From assembly GCA_026874595.1 (NCBI GenBank), contig CM049310.1:5702001-5766000 (forward strand): a DNA stretch of 64,000 bases, written 5' to 3'. The DNA comes from Sipunculus nudus (Eukaryota; Annelida; Sipuncula; Golfingiida; Sipunculidae). The position numbers were made by a program, and so were the translations under genes. This document shows, piece by piece, positions 48,331 through 60,343 of the stretch. The notes under the pieces are model-generated. The model was not told the DNA's origin. It worked only from the letters and a program-made list of their open reading frames with translations, and ran no database searches. Each line of letters opens with the position of its first letter. Position 1 is the first letter of the stretch.

Positions 48331-50119
48331 TATTACTGACATTTGAAACAGTCAAGTGAGGTGTATATGAACAGGTTGTAACCTTACTATTTATAATTTC
48401 CATTTCTTTCTGATTCAATTCAAATATGAGCAAAATTCCATGTCCTGCAAGTGTTCTAAGCTGGGAGTTTTCCCTGCAATTGCATTTTTGAAATAAAAGT
48501 ATTATGGGATGCATGAGGTACACTGCTATTAATGGTTTTATTATAAACAAGTTAGAAAAACAAAATACAAGTAAATATTATACCAATACACATGTTGGGG
48601 GACAAAGTTAGACACTGTAGGTATTACTGTTAATAATGTGCAAAGTGGACAATTATATTTGCTTCCTGGAATCCAAATGTCTTCCTAGAGTTCCCAGGAA
48701 GATAGCATGATAGCAATATTGACATTACAGATGTTCCTAACATTTCACAGGATATCTAGTAACACACATCATATCCCCAAAGCAATATGTGTCTAACACT
48801 ATACATGAGTACTAGGCCTGCGGTGGATTCTCCCTAGGGCTAGGTTCCTCCATCCTATAATGTGAAATGACAAGACCTAATGTGTGTCCAATTTGACCGC
48901 CCAGAACACTAGCCCCAACCATCACTCTAATGTACTAACCACAAGCAGTGACCAGTCAAGTGGTCAATGCGACCTCACTGCTAGAGTAGAAAAACCTCAC
49001 CACCAATCCACAAAGACATGTCAGTTCTATTCATTACATCTTTATCATTTAAAGGCTTTTTGGCAGGAGCATATGTTTAGTTTTTCCTAGTTATTATCAT
49101 AACCATTATTAAAATAATAAAAACATTATCAATACTAATAACACCATTATATTGTTACTTTTACTATTATAATTAATTATAATTGTTATAATTGTTAATC
49201 ATTATACAGTGGATTGCTAATCATTATAATTTCCAATGACATCATTATAATTGCTAGCTTAAATATAATGATAACATAATAATGATATTATAATAATGTT
49301 CCACTGCCAGCCTAAAGAACATCTTAATTATAATGATATTATAGTGATAGCTAAAGCAGCAGTTCTGGTAGTATACCCTTTCCCCTATTCCTTAAGATCA
49401 TCCCTCTGTGTTATCACAGAACTTTTCATGAGGAGAGAAGTGATAGATGAACTGGTATGTGGCTTTGCTGAATAGCATGATAAGTTATCACACCATAGAA
49501 GCAGTACTGCCCTTTACCAATTTCTTACAATCACTGATCTTCCCCTAATATCATATCACTTTCATGAGGATAGAAGAATCCCCTTTAATGAAGTCACACA
49601 GATCTGAGAGCATTGGTATTGTCACATGAATTTACCTAGGAGGCAGAGCGACAGTTGAACTGAACAGTATGATAAGTTATCCTGCCAATCAGTCTGGGCT
49701 GGCAGTACAGCACCAACACAGGGTGCCACCAGAGGCTCTATGATGCTGTCCAGCAAACCAGTTGCTGGTCACTGTTCCACTGCCAGCCTGTCTCAGACTG
49801 ACCAGCCAGTCAGCAGTGTCTGTATGGTCCAGGGCTCCCCAGGTCTGCTGCTTGTATGTTGATGTTTCTTTGACTGTCCATGCGGACACTACAGCGCTGT
49901 CTGTATCAGCCCAGCAGGTTAAATGCCATACAGCACACAGCAAAGAGAAACATGTTCACCGAGTGTTGTATGCAGAGTTTTATGTACAAACACTGTCAGG
50001 TGAATATCATCTGATACTGCTCTAACTATCCTCACCATGCACGCATAACATTTTTATCCAAGGAAGATACCTATCATGATTACATAGATACCTATCCAAT
50101 TATCTCTGAATATGTAAGG
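48331..50119. other. No gene recognised; AT-only cryptic repeats at 49090-49350
   Basis: TAATTATAATTG- and ATAATGATATTATAATAATG-like strings dominate 49090-49350. At 49690-50020 both strands are open for about 85 codons over a GC-balanced patch, but neither product resembles a known protein. Confidence 0.45.
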
Positions 50120-50132
50120 ACCTTTGGTTTAA

Positions 50133-52055
50133 GATGAACAATTTGTTGGTGATATCTTGGGATACCAAGGATACTCTAGTATTCGTAAAGATTTGAAGGG
50201 AGGAGGGGTTATTGTTTATATAAAAGATTTTTTAACAAAACATATAATGCATGTCATTACAAAATTTACTGATATAGTTATTATTATCTTAAATGGTGAA
50301 GAATTAGGACTTTGTAAAAATGTTGCTGTTATATCTGCATACATCGCACCTGAATATTCAGTTATATATAACCAGTTGGGCACAGCAAATGGAATTAAAA
50401 GACTTGAGAATATCTTAGAAGAACTGTTTGAAACATATGGAGAACTAAACTTGATAATTATGGGAGATTTAAATGCTAGGATGGGAAATTTAAAAGACTA
50501 TTTAGAAAATGACAACTTAAAACATTTATCAGTAAATGAATACTCTGGAGATAATTGTATTTCTCCAAGAAAATCCAAAGATAAAGTTATTAACAAATTT
50601 GGGCACTCGCTTCAAGAATTGTGTATAAATTTAAATGTTCATACCTTAAATGGCAGACTTGCACCAGATACTGATGGGAATATGACATATATGTCATCCA
50701 AAGGGGCATCACTTATTGATTATATTATTGTAAGTTCTGAGATTTTTAATAATTTTAAATCTTTTGAGGTTTTAAATAATGACACATCTGATCATTTTCC
50801 AGTAACTGCAACATTTGAAATAGAATTTTATATAGAGCAAACCAATATAGCAAAAGATATAATTGAATGGAACCAATATCGAAAAAGAAAAAACACTTAC
50901 TATCAACCAATACAGGATCAATATGTTTTAAATAAAATTGACACTTTTCAAAACCATATGTTAAATGATATTGAAAATAGTGCTTCTCTGTTACAAAATT
51001 TATTTGAGTACATAGCAATACAAACTTATGAAAAGAAAACTAGTGGTAAGGCAAATAAATTAATATACAAGCAGCCGAATTGGTGGACAGAAGAATGTAC
51101 AAATATGAAGAGAGAAAAATACAGAGCTTTGAATAAATTCAGAATGTCAAACAGTGAAACTGATTTTATGGAATATAAAATAGCTAAATTAAAATTTAAA
51201 GAAATATGTAAATTGCATAAGATGGAATATAATCGTTCACTAATAAGGGATCTACAGCAATGTAGAACATTAAATGATTTGTTTAGGAAGATCAAAGTAT
51301 CAAAGAGAAACAATGTAAGCAGTAACATCACAAAAGATAAATGGGTTAAATATTTTAAAGGTCTGTTCACAGAGAGTTTTAATTCTTTAGATAAGGACTT
51401 TGAAAAGTACATTGATGAATATAACTTTCAGGATGATAGCTCAGATGAACTCTTAAATGATATTAATATGGATATAAACCAAGAGGAAATATGGAAAACT
51501 TTATTGGATATGAAAAGTGGTAAAGCTCCTGGTCCAGATGGGATCACTGTTGAATTATTGAAAGAAAACCAAACTCTTTTAGTACCATTATTAGAAAGTT
51601 TCTTTAATACTATTTATTCTAAAGGTGAATTCCCAGCTGAATGGTCTAAAGCCATAATTTTTCCATTACATAAAAAGGGCTCCACCAATGATCCAAATAA
51701 TTACAGAGGTATCTCACTATTAAATACTGTTAGCAAGTTATTCACAAAAATTCTTAATGAAAGATTAATTAAATGGGCTGAAGCCAACAGTATATTTCTT
51801 GAAGAACAGGCAGGTTACAGAAGAAAATACAGTGCTACAGATAATATGTTTACTCTAATGTCTTTAATTGAAACATATCTGACGAGGAAAAAAGGAAGAT
51901 TTTATGCAATTTTCATAGATTTTTCCAAAGCTTTCGATTGTTTACAACACAAAATATTATTTTATGTACTTCATAAGTGTGGGATAAAAGGAAAAATGTT
52001 AAATATTCTAAAGTCCATGTATGCTAAATTTCAGTCATGTGTAATTACAAATTAG
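50133..52055 (+). pseudogene. LINE ORF2, first piece: endonuclease and N-terminal reverse transcriptase
   Basis: Open from the first base after the target duplication, so the endonuclease is cut in frame and lacks its N-terminal part. Counting residues from the TTG at 50157: endonuclease motif GDLNAR at about 103-108, SLIDYIIVS at about 185-193 and SDHFPV at about 211-216. A linker rich in Lys and Asn follows. Reverse transcriptase motifs are GKAPGPDG at about 455-462, LHKKGSTNDPNNYRGISLL at about 504-522, EEQAGYRR at about 549-556 and the catalytic motif A, FIDFSKAFD, at about 586-594. The frame ends at a TAG (52053-52055), but coding similarity continues in the same frame. In a full-length element, ORF2 makes the endonuclease and reverse transcriptase for target-primed reverse transcription. 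The leading exon-like ATG is absent; no translation start is implied. Confidence 0.93.
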
Positions 52056-52545
52056 GGGCTTTCAGAATATTTTTCATGTAATATTGGAGTAAGACAGGGT
52101 TGTATGATAAGCCCACTTTTATTTACCTTCTTCATGAATGAATTGTATTATATAATGCAGGATTTAAATCAAGGTATATTTGTAGACCAGGAAACACAAC
52201 CTTTGACAATGCTAATGTTCGCTGATGATATTGTTTGTTTTGGAGACACAGTTGGAAGATTACAGAATCAAATTGATAAACTTGAATATTTTTGTAACCG
52301 TTATGGAATGAAGTTGAATGTGGACAAAACTAAAGTTGTTGTATTTAGAAATGGGGGGACGTTAAAGAAATATGAAAAATGGTATTATAAAGGAAGAAAG
52401 CTTGAAGTAGTCAATAGTTATAGGTATTTAGGAGGGGTATTTACTTCTTGTCTGAAATGGGTAGAAATGGAAAAACATCTTGTGTGTCAAGCAAATAAAA
52501 CTGTTTTAATGATAAGAAAATTCATTTCTGATAATAATTTTCTTT
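52056..52545 (+). pseudogene. LINE ORF2, second piece: reverse transcriptase palm motifs B-E
   Basis: Continues in the same frame directly after the TAG: GVRQGCMISPLLFTFFMNEL (motif B), then LMFADDIVCF (motif C, catalytic FADD at about 52218-52229), KLNVDKTKVVVF (motif D) and YRYLGGVF (motif E). Catalytic residues are intact. The frame is lost at about 52538-52556, where similarity passes to a frame offset by two bases. The only lesions in this stretch are the nonsense codon before it and this frameshift, so the copy looks comparatively young. Confidence 0.92.
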
Positions 52546-53395
52546 ATTTGATAAGATGGTTGTACCTGTACTTTCATATGGCAGTGAATTGTGGGGTTAC
52601 AAAAAACAAGATAAAATAGAACAGGTCCACAATAAATTTTGTAAATACATACTTGGGATTAACTCTTCTTCACCAAATGCTGCAGCACTTGGTGAGTGTG
52701 GAAGGTTTTCTCTGAAAATCAGATTTATGTTAAAATGTATTTCTTATTGGGTTAAATTACTAAGAATGGAAAATTATAGGTACCCTAAGCATTTATATTC
52801 TAAATTACATAGGCTAGATGAATTAGGAAAGTATACGTGGGCAACAAGGGTAAAAAATATATTATTTTCAATCGGATTTGGATATACATGGATATTTCAA
52901 GATGTAGGTAATATTAATATATTTCTGTCAGGTTTCAAACAAAGGTTGCATGATAATGAAAGACAAGAATGGACAGCTAACATAGAAAATAATGGAAGAT
53001 TAAAAACATATGCTATCTTTAAAAGCTTATTAAACACTGAATTATATTTATCAGCAGTTCCAAATAAAAGATATAGAATTAGTTTAGCAAGACTTAGAAC
53101 ATCATCACATAGCTTAGAAGTAGAAGTTGGTCGCCACAAGAAAATAGCCTGGGAAGAGAGATGTTGTAAATTTTGTCTTAAACATGGAGAATCATATATT
53201 GAAGATGAGTTCCATTTTGTCATTAAATGTCCTTTATATATTTCATTAAGAGAAAAATATCTGTCTGAATTTAAAGATATGTTTTTCGTTTCATTAATGT
53301 CCACAACAAATTATGTCACAATTAATAAGCTTTCAGCATTTGTATATTTTGCATTTGTTAAAAGAGAGTCAATTCTAAATGATTCTTTGAACTAG
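52538..53395 (+). pseudogene. LINE ORF2, third piece: C-terminal domain with Cys/His motif
   Basis: Starts VVPVLSYGSELWGY, the block that follows the reverse transcriptase in many LINEs. Next come HNKFCKYILGI and GECGRFSL, and finally a CCHC-type motif, C-x2-C-x12-H-x4-C, in CKFCLKHG...DEFHFVIKC. Such motifs are common at the C-terminus of CR1/L2/I-group proteins and may bind the template RNA; that role is family knowledge, not shown here. The stop at 53393-53395 looks like the natural end. There is no RNase H signature. Confidence 0.9.
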
Positions 53396-53767
53396 TAAGT
53401 GAACAATTTTCAATGTCTCATATTTTATGTTGTTATGAAATTTATTCTATGTAATTACCATTAACTTTAATCATTTTGTGAAACACAAATAGTTACCTGA
53501 TAAAATTACATTGTGTATTTATTCAGTTGATAAAATTGTTATTTCTGTTAATATTTTATTAATGATAACTGTGTATTTTTGAAAACTGTATTCATTTAAT
53601 TGTTTATTTATTAATTATTTATTCTTATCATTTATTGTTTTTTTGTTTTTTTTTCACGTGACCATGTATTATGTATTATGTATTTTGTATGTATATATGT
53701 TGGATATATGGGCCTGAGGCCTTCATTTCCAGAATAAAGATATATATATATATATACCTTTGGTTAA

Positions 53768-56069
53768 CAGGAATAATACTTTTATTACCTCTGGGCTATG
53801 TCATGCTTTATAAAAGTACTTCTCTGACTTACTCATGACCATGTTGTCCATTTCTAACAACTGGAAGACCATTTTTCCAACAAAAATTGGTGTTTTATAC
53901 AATTAGTTACATTTCATATGTCAATACCTTAATTAAATTGAAATGTTAACAAACCCAACACTGTATTAAATAATGCACCTTCTGGTAAGTATATCTAACT
54001 ATTAATTAAACTGATTTACCCATGAAACAGCCTGATAATAAATCACATATCTGAATTAAGTTGCTACACTTGACCCTTGAACTGAATATTATTTATAATC
54101 TGCTGTTATTTTGACTTTTTGTTTAATCATAAAAAACTGAAAAGTAGCAGAAAGTTTCATATTTTTTACATAGGTCTGTTGCACTTACTTTCACCAAAGA
54201 GGTTTTGCTTTCCACAATAGATGTTGTTTGCTTTGATCTAGTGTGTCAGTCCGCAAGATAACACAAAAATATGGAATTGATTTCCATGAAAAGTACTGTA
54301 GGGGTGAGATATGGACCAGGAGCTGATTCACAGAATGGGGCAGACCCAGTAGGCTTATTTCATCGACCCTTGTTAACATAATTATAACAGTGTATTGAAT
54401 GATAAGAGGAGAATGATAAGACAAGAAGACTTTAATGTGGTGAATGAGGTGTCATAAAGCCTTCTTAATTTTCTGTATATGGGAATATGAAGAGTACAAA
54501 ATATTAGGCCTGTTAATTAGATATTAAAGAAATACATACTGACTGAAAATTCTTGCCCCTACCATGAGAGTTGGGCTGTTAATTAACTTACGAGCAATAG
54601 GCTATATCCCTAGACAGGTAAAAAAAGACCTAGAATCAAACACAGGACTATCAGACACCAGTATTTAACCTCTGTTTAACTTCCTTGGCTGAGTTTAATA
54701 TTAATGGGAAAGAAAGGCAGATTAATGTTTGCTTTTAAAGAAAATTCAAAGTGAGAAAATGATTCCGTTACCTCATTATACTTTAACAAGAGCAAAGACC
54801 ACACACAGCCTTTAAAAAATCCAGACTGATGCAGTTTACTTATTTATGAAATCAAGCAAATTGTTGTTATTTCATTGTGACCAGTTTTCATCCAAATCTG
54901 TTTAGACCATTTCCCCAGCCAATCAAATGTAATCAAATAATTAACTGGATGGCTTAACATAATCTTACACTACAAAAACAGGACCCACAGAACTAATTCA
55001 CAAAATGGATGATTAAGCAACACCAGATGTTGACTATACAGAATGCACAACGGAATAGTACTTTTCTCCAACCCATAATATTGAAAACAAAATAAAAATA
55101 CTAAAAACATGTGGTACTTGTTAGACATTCATGTCATGACAGATTAGACTGGTGTACATCCTACACTCCCCTGTAAGATAACCTTGGTACTTGTAGCTTA
55201 CAGTCAAAGTGTTATTACACACAAAAAGGACCATCTGTCTACAGTTTTCCTTTTTTGTTGGCATCTGTGTTATTTTAAACCTCAGGCTGTGCTGGGTACA
55301 AAGGGACCCCAATGGGGGAAGACACAATAAGAATTGAGATAAGCTTAAAATTTGTGAGAAAGGTAAAACGTACAGTTGGCACAGAATAACCCTGATGGTG
55401 GTAGGCCCAGTAACAAATGAGATAGGTATAAAATTTGTGAGGAAGCTGAAACATTATGGATGCTCACCATATGGTGCTGTGTGTCATTTTTTGCCATACA
55501 AACAGCCATCTGTCTATGGCTAAATAGCTCAAATACTAGATACTGGTAGATAATGAACTTCATGCAGGGAAGGATCCAGGAATTTGGAAAAGTTTGTCCA
55601 ACCCAGTAAGACTTATGAGAAAACCTGACAAGGATCATCAGGTCTGGATAAGGAAAGGGTCGAATAAGCAAATTTAAATAGGTTGCAGTGGCTGAGAAGA
55701 GGCCAGGCCCCCTGCAATTCCCCCTTCCCATGATCTGCTAACCCCCCCCCCCTGATCTGCTAAAGTCATAAAAGGAAGGACAGGTGTGATTACAGATTGT
55801 AATGCAGTTTTTCTACCAAGCCAATGATGTAGTTTTTCTGGGAGATTTTTTACAATGTATATTTACTTCATACATTTACACATTATTATATCTGCTTAAG
55901 GCATTTATGTTCATTCATGTCTGTTTGTTTTGTTTGATAATTTGTTAATCTTTTAACAGGATAATGCAAATATCACTGAACTTGGTGTTCAGAAAGGTTC
56001 CTATTTATTTTTGGTTTAAATCCCAATAAAGGGACAGATTAAACTTAAAATTGTTTTGCCCTGGCAGAG
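53768..56069. other. No gene recognised
   Basis: AT-rich sequence. A loosely duplicated phrase (GAGATAAGCTTAAAATTTGTG and GAGATAGGTATAAAATTTGTG, about 100 bp apart) lies at 55335-55445. A poly-C run is at 55742-55752. The 128-codon minus frame at 55345-55731 has no recognisable domain. Confidence 0.45.
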
Positions 56070-56470
56070 GAATATAGTATACATATAACTCAATTCATCA
56101 AACATATTAAATGTATGCTAGCTGGTCTGCTGTATGCAGCAAAGCCTCTACATGGCCATATGACCATAGTTAACTGCACCAGTTCAGGGCACAAGTTATC
56201 TTCAAATGAATCTTGTGATCCCGGCACACAGTCTAGAACAAATGTATGTTTCTAGGTATTCTAGGTATGATTCTTGTAGACAAGAAATTCAGTTCATCAA
56301 ACATATTCAATGTTCCCTTGGATATCTTACAACTTTTAGATGTACACTGGTCTATTAAATGCAGCAAAGCTTATACATGTGACCACAGTTAACTGCACCA
56401 GTTTGCGGCACTCATTATCTTGCCTTGAGCAGTCTTATGATCTCCACACACAGACTGGAACAAGTGCCTT
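56070..56470. repeat. Diverged tandem duplication, unit about 200-225 bp
   Basis: TTCATCAAACATATT, TGCAGCAAAGC, AGTTAACTGCACCAG and CACACAGWCTRGAACAA occur in the same order twice, the second set about 200-225 bp after the first. The duplication is old, with many substitutions. Confidence 0.7.
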
Positions 56471-57949
56471 CTTTTAGTACTACAAGACCTGGTTAGGTTC
56501 TGTGGCAATAGGCCAAGGTTTTATATGCCAAGTGGCCTGGTTGGAACAAGGGACTAAAATACGATGTGGCAGATGTGTTTTGCTGCTGCGACTTGATGCC
56601 AGACAGGCTGAAATAATGTGAGACCTGCCGAAACACTGTGCTGCCTAGGCCTCTCCATGACTGCAGCAGTAGGCTAAGTTTATTAATGCCGGACAGCTGA
56701 AGTGAAGCTCAGTCTCTCTACCCCATACACCACGGGTTGTCTAATTGAATACACACTCCATCTCAAACAATGCACACACTATTACTCTCCCAGATGAACT
56801 TGTTTACTGGGTTCTCTGCAGTAGAAATACTCCCAGCAAGAACCCATAGTTGTAAATTCCTGGACAAATATCAGAATAATGAATATGTGACAACTGTAGA
56901 AAGGTAAATTTATTTTATGTTTCCTTTTCTGCAGATAGCAAAACAGCATTACAGATATCAAATAACATACACTGTTTCCATCAAATTTTGTTTAAATATG
57001 GTTAAAGCTGGGATGTTATGATTGATTAAAAACCACATATGGGTACTAATTAAGAAGTTGCAATTCTATAAAAGTAATTCAGGGTGTTCATATACAATTA
57101 AGAAATTTTGCCCCTCTCTTGTTTTAACACAATCAATACAGTCTGGATTCTGAAGGAGGTTCTTCTTTTTCATGAACTTAGGTTCAGATAAGATTCATAA
57201 TCTTGCAAAGATTCTATGTGACTATTCCATGGTGTTTTTGTAACTTATTTGGAAACTTACATAATTTCAAACTAAATGTGACCACAGGCCTGCATGATCA
57301 CCCTTTAAGGGAAAGGTAGTGAACTTTGATGTGACAAGAACATAATAATAGTCTGATTATCCACCAGATGTCACTCTCCATGTTCTGTTATAATGATGGT
57401 GAAGGCTGGTAATGTCTGAACCACCAAAAAAATTTAAATAAAAATGAGTGACACAGCCATTTCCCATATTATATCATGGCATATATGATTCTCATAGAAA
57501 GATCAAGAACAAAACTGTTACACTTGTAGGTCAGCACATTTCAGGTTAACTGATTAACAACTGTTGTACACAATTTTAGCTCATTATGGGAGATTGTAGT
57601 AAATACATGGACAAACTAATCTAGCCCCACTATTGATCCGCAAATTGTATTTCTGTGAATACCTACTAGAAAACAAAATTGAGAATTACCCAGCTACATC
57701 CAAGGAGCCTTGGTCTAGAGATGATTCCTCTGGGGACTAACAAGCCAGTAAATATATAACTTGGGATTATTTGTATTTGGAGTTTTGTCTGAGGCACATT
57801 TGCCATGGGAATATTTAACTGGGCCCATGAAGAAAACAGTTACATGGGCTTTTGTCTTACACATATCTGTTTCACTAATTTCCATCCTGGGAACGTTAAT
57901 CTTGGGAACACTGGTCCAAAGAATTTTTTTTTTAAAGAATACAGATAAA
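56471..57949. other. No gene recognised
   Basis: AT-rich spacer. ORFs of 79 and 123 codons at 57715-58132 overlap on opposite strands. The longer one runs into the family C terminus at 57950, so neither is taken as real. Confidence 0.45.
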
Positions 57950-59169
57950 AACAAGGGACATGTCGGTCAGGGCGCTCAGCTGAAATATTTGTATAAAATC
58001 CTAGTGGTTGTGTTGACTGTGCATTGTTATGGATTCATGAAAGATGCAGGAGCCTCTCATGATCACAAATATGTATTTGTAAATATTTCAGTATTTCAAC
58101 TAAGTGATTATAATAAGCACGTCAATATATAAACTCTGAACATACAAAACCATGCAAATTATTGAATAATAGCCATGAGCTGAGGCATAATAATACACAT
58201 TTAATTTATCAACTGAAATAAAATGCTATAAAAAATTAAAATTTTCTATTTTCAAATGACTATAAACTAAATTTGATAAGCAAGTGAAAACAACCCAATT
58301 AGGTATTCATCATTTTTCATCTGCACTGTGTAATTTATGACATTGTAGCCTAAAACCATTTCATGATTCAATCAGGGATAAAATAGCAATTATTTTAGCA
58401 TATCCATATTTTGCATGAATACTTTTCATTTTTTTTTAATTTACAAATTTTAAAAATTTGCATATAAAAATTTTGAAAATATAAGTTAATTCAGAATTGT
58501 AAGTTGCATCATTATATATCTTGAGTTTGGCCCACATCAAGTCAAATTATGCACATATATATATTTTATTATTTTTTAAATCACAAAATGTTTAAACTGA
58601 ATTTAATTTTTTAAAAGAAAATATCACTTAAAAAAACATACTGCCACGACATGGCACCTTATAGATTATTTTTTTAATCATTATTAAAAAAGGAGAAGCC
58701 CAGCTGAGTTGAGTCAAGAGAGATCCCTGGAATGAAGCAGTTGCATAACATAGATGAGTGCTGCATGTCTCACAGCAGACCACTGGGCTGGGCTGACTTG
58801 ATGTAAACAACACTTGACATGGTGTATGAAAACTTGAATAAAAGCTACCTTTTGTCACAAATTCCTTTCAAATTTATGATTTCCCGCTTAAAACAATATT
58901 TGTCCATCATGTGAGAATAAAAGAGAACGTACATTCAAATTGGGCAAAAAAATAAGGTAATGATTCTACATTTATGCTAATAACTTAAAACAAGTGACCC
59001 ATGGGTCATGACGCTCAGCTGACTGGGAAGAGATTCGCAAAAGGATATTTTATCATCAGAATGGTAGTATATACCCATTCAACTGAAGCATCAAACAGAT
59101 TAACCAACAGGCCAAGATTTAGTCTGTATTTATATATCTCAAAAATAGAGAAAAATGTGTAAACTTTTA

Positions 59170-60343
59170 AAACTAGAATACGGGTAACCGACAAGTGACT
59201 ACATGTATCTGCCAAAATCGGATAGTGAGGCATGGATTGAGTGGCAAGGGGAAATAGAGTGAGGTATGTTGCATATTAGCATGGATGTCTGCAGCCTAAA
59301 TGTGTATGTAGGTTGTGCCACCTACCACAAATCCAGAAAGCTGTCCAAGTTGTATACACCTGCAAAATTTTAGGCAGAAAAGTCAAACCACTACATGTAT
59401 ATGAGCGATTTTTGCCCATGGCAGACAAACAGACAAATACTGTGCAAAAATCTTTGCAGGTAACCCCTCCAGTTTTGTGTATGATAAAGACCTATGTGAG
59501 ATCTAAACACATGCACAATTTTGGCCCAATCGGTCCAATGGTTCCTGAGATATGAGCTTGGATGTGTGCAGCGTTAACTAGAATGTAGGTGGCGCCACCT
59601 GTCATAAAATCAAGAAAGCTGTCCACGATGTATAAACCTGCAAAATTTTAGGCAGTTATGTCGAACCACTACAGAGAAATGAGTGATTTTAGGCCACGGC
59701 AGACTAACAGACAGACGCTGTGCAAACATTGTTACAGGTGGCGCCACCATTTTTTGTGTATGTTACAGAGCTATCAAAGGGCTACATTTGTATAAATTTT
59801 ATTTCCTGATCGGTCAAACGGTTCCCAAGATATAAGCTTGGATGTCATCAGCGTGAACGTGAACGTAGGTGGCGCCACCTGTCATAAAATCAAGAAAGCT
59901 ATCCTGGATGTATACGCATGACGAATTTCAGGTGAATTAGTCAATTCACTGCAGAGATATGAGTGATTTTGACCCAAGGCAGATGAACAGATGGACACTG
60001 TGCAAACATGGTTACAGGTGGCGCCACCATTTTTTGTGTATGTTATAAAGCAATCCAAGGGCTACATTTGTATCAATTTTATTTCCTGATCGGTCAAACG
60101 GTTCCCGAGATATGAGGGTTTATGAGTGGAAACAGACCCACAAATGGACACTGGATAGAGAGGAAAGGTCAGAGGTCAACGCAAATTGGTTAGGCACCAG
60201 TTCACATGTGACCCGATAATAGGTGTAAGTTTGGGAAAAATCGGTCCATTAGTCTCCGAGGAGCTCTCTGGAAACGAACGCCGCGGCGGTGGAGGAACTC
60301 GGTCAAAAACATAGTATCCGCAAAACTTTGTTTTGGCGGATAC
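59170..60343 (+). mobile_element. Family A core-repeat element, copy 2, innermost in the nest
   Basis: AACTAGAATACGGGTAACCG at the 5' end; hairpin at 60314-60343 with arms GTATCCGC-AAAAC and GTTTT-G-GCGGATAC. GGTGGCGCCACC boxes occur at 59588, 59737, 59868 and 60017, with weaker ones near 59311 and 59458, in the same dimeric spacing as copy 1. Excising it joins ACTTTTAAA to AAAATACAGGTGG, which restores the host core sequence seen at 61360-61380. The 5' hairpin present in copy 1 has decayed here. Confidence 0.85.

Larger units (their letters stand above)
50133..53755 (+). mobile_element. 5'-truncated APE-type non-LTR retrotransposon (LINE)
   Basis: A 3.6-kb insertion bounded by ACCTTTGGTTTAA (50120-50132) and ACCTTTGGTTAA (53756-53767), target-site duplications differing by one T. 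It contains a partial AP-type endonuclease, a reverse transcriptase and a C-terminal Cys/His motif, then a 360-bp 3' UTR. The UTR ends with the palindrome GGCCTGAGGCC (53711-53721), AATAAAG and a short TA tract in place of poly-A, as in CR1/L2-like elements. No ORF1 is present because the copy starts within the endonuclease. The clade is not settled by eye; a CR1/L2/I-like group is likely. Confidence 0.93.

Noticed and set aside
49689-50025. Overlapping ORFs on both strands (84 and 87 codons)
   Set aside because: Neither resembles a known protein, and mirror-open frames in a GC-balanced patch are expected by chance.
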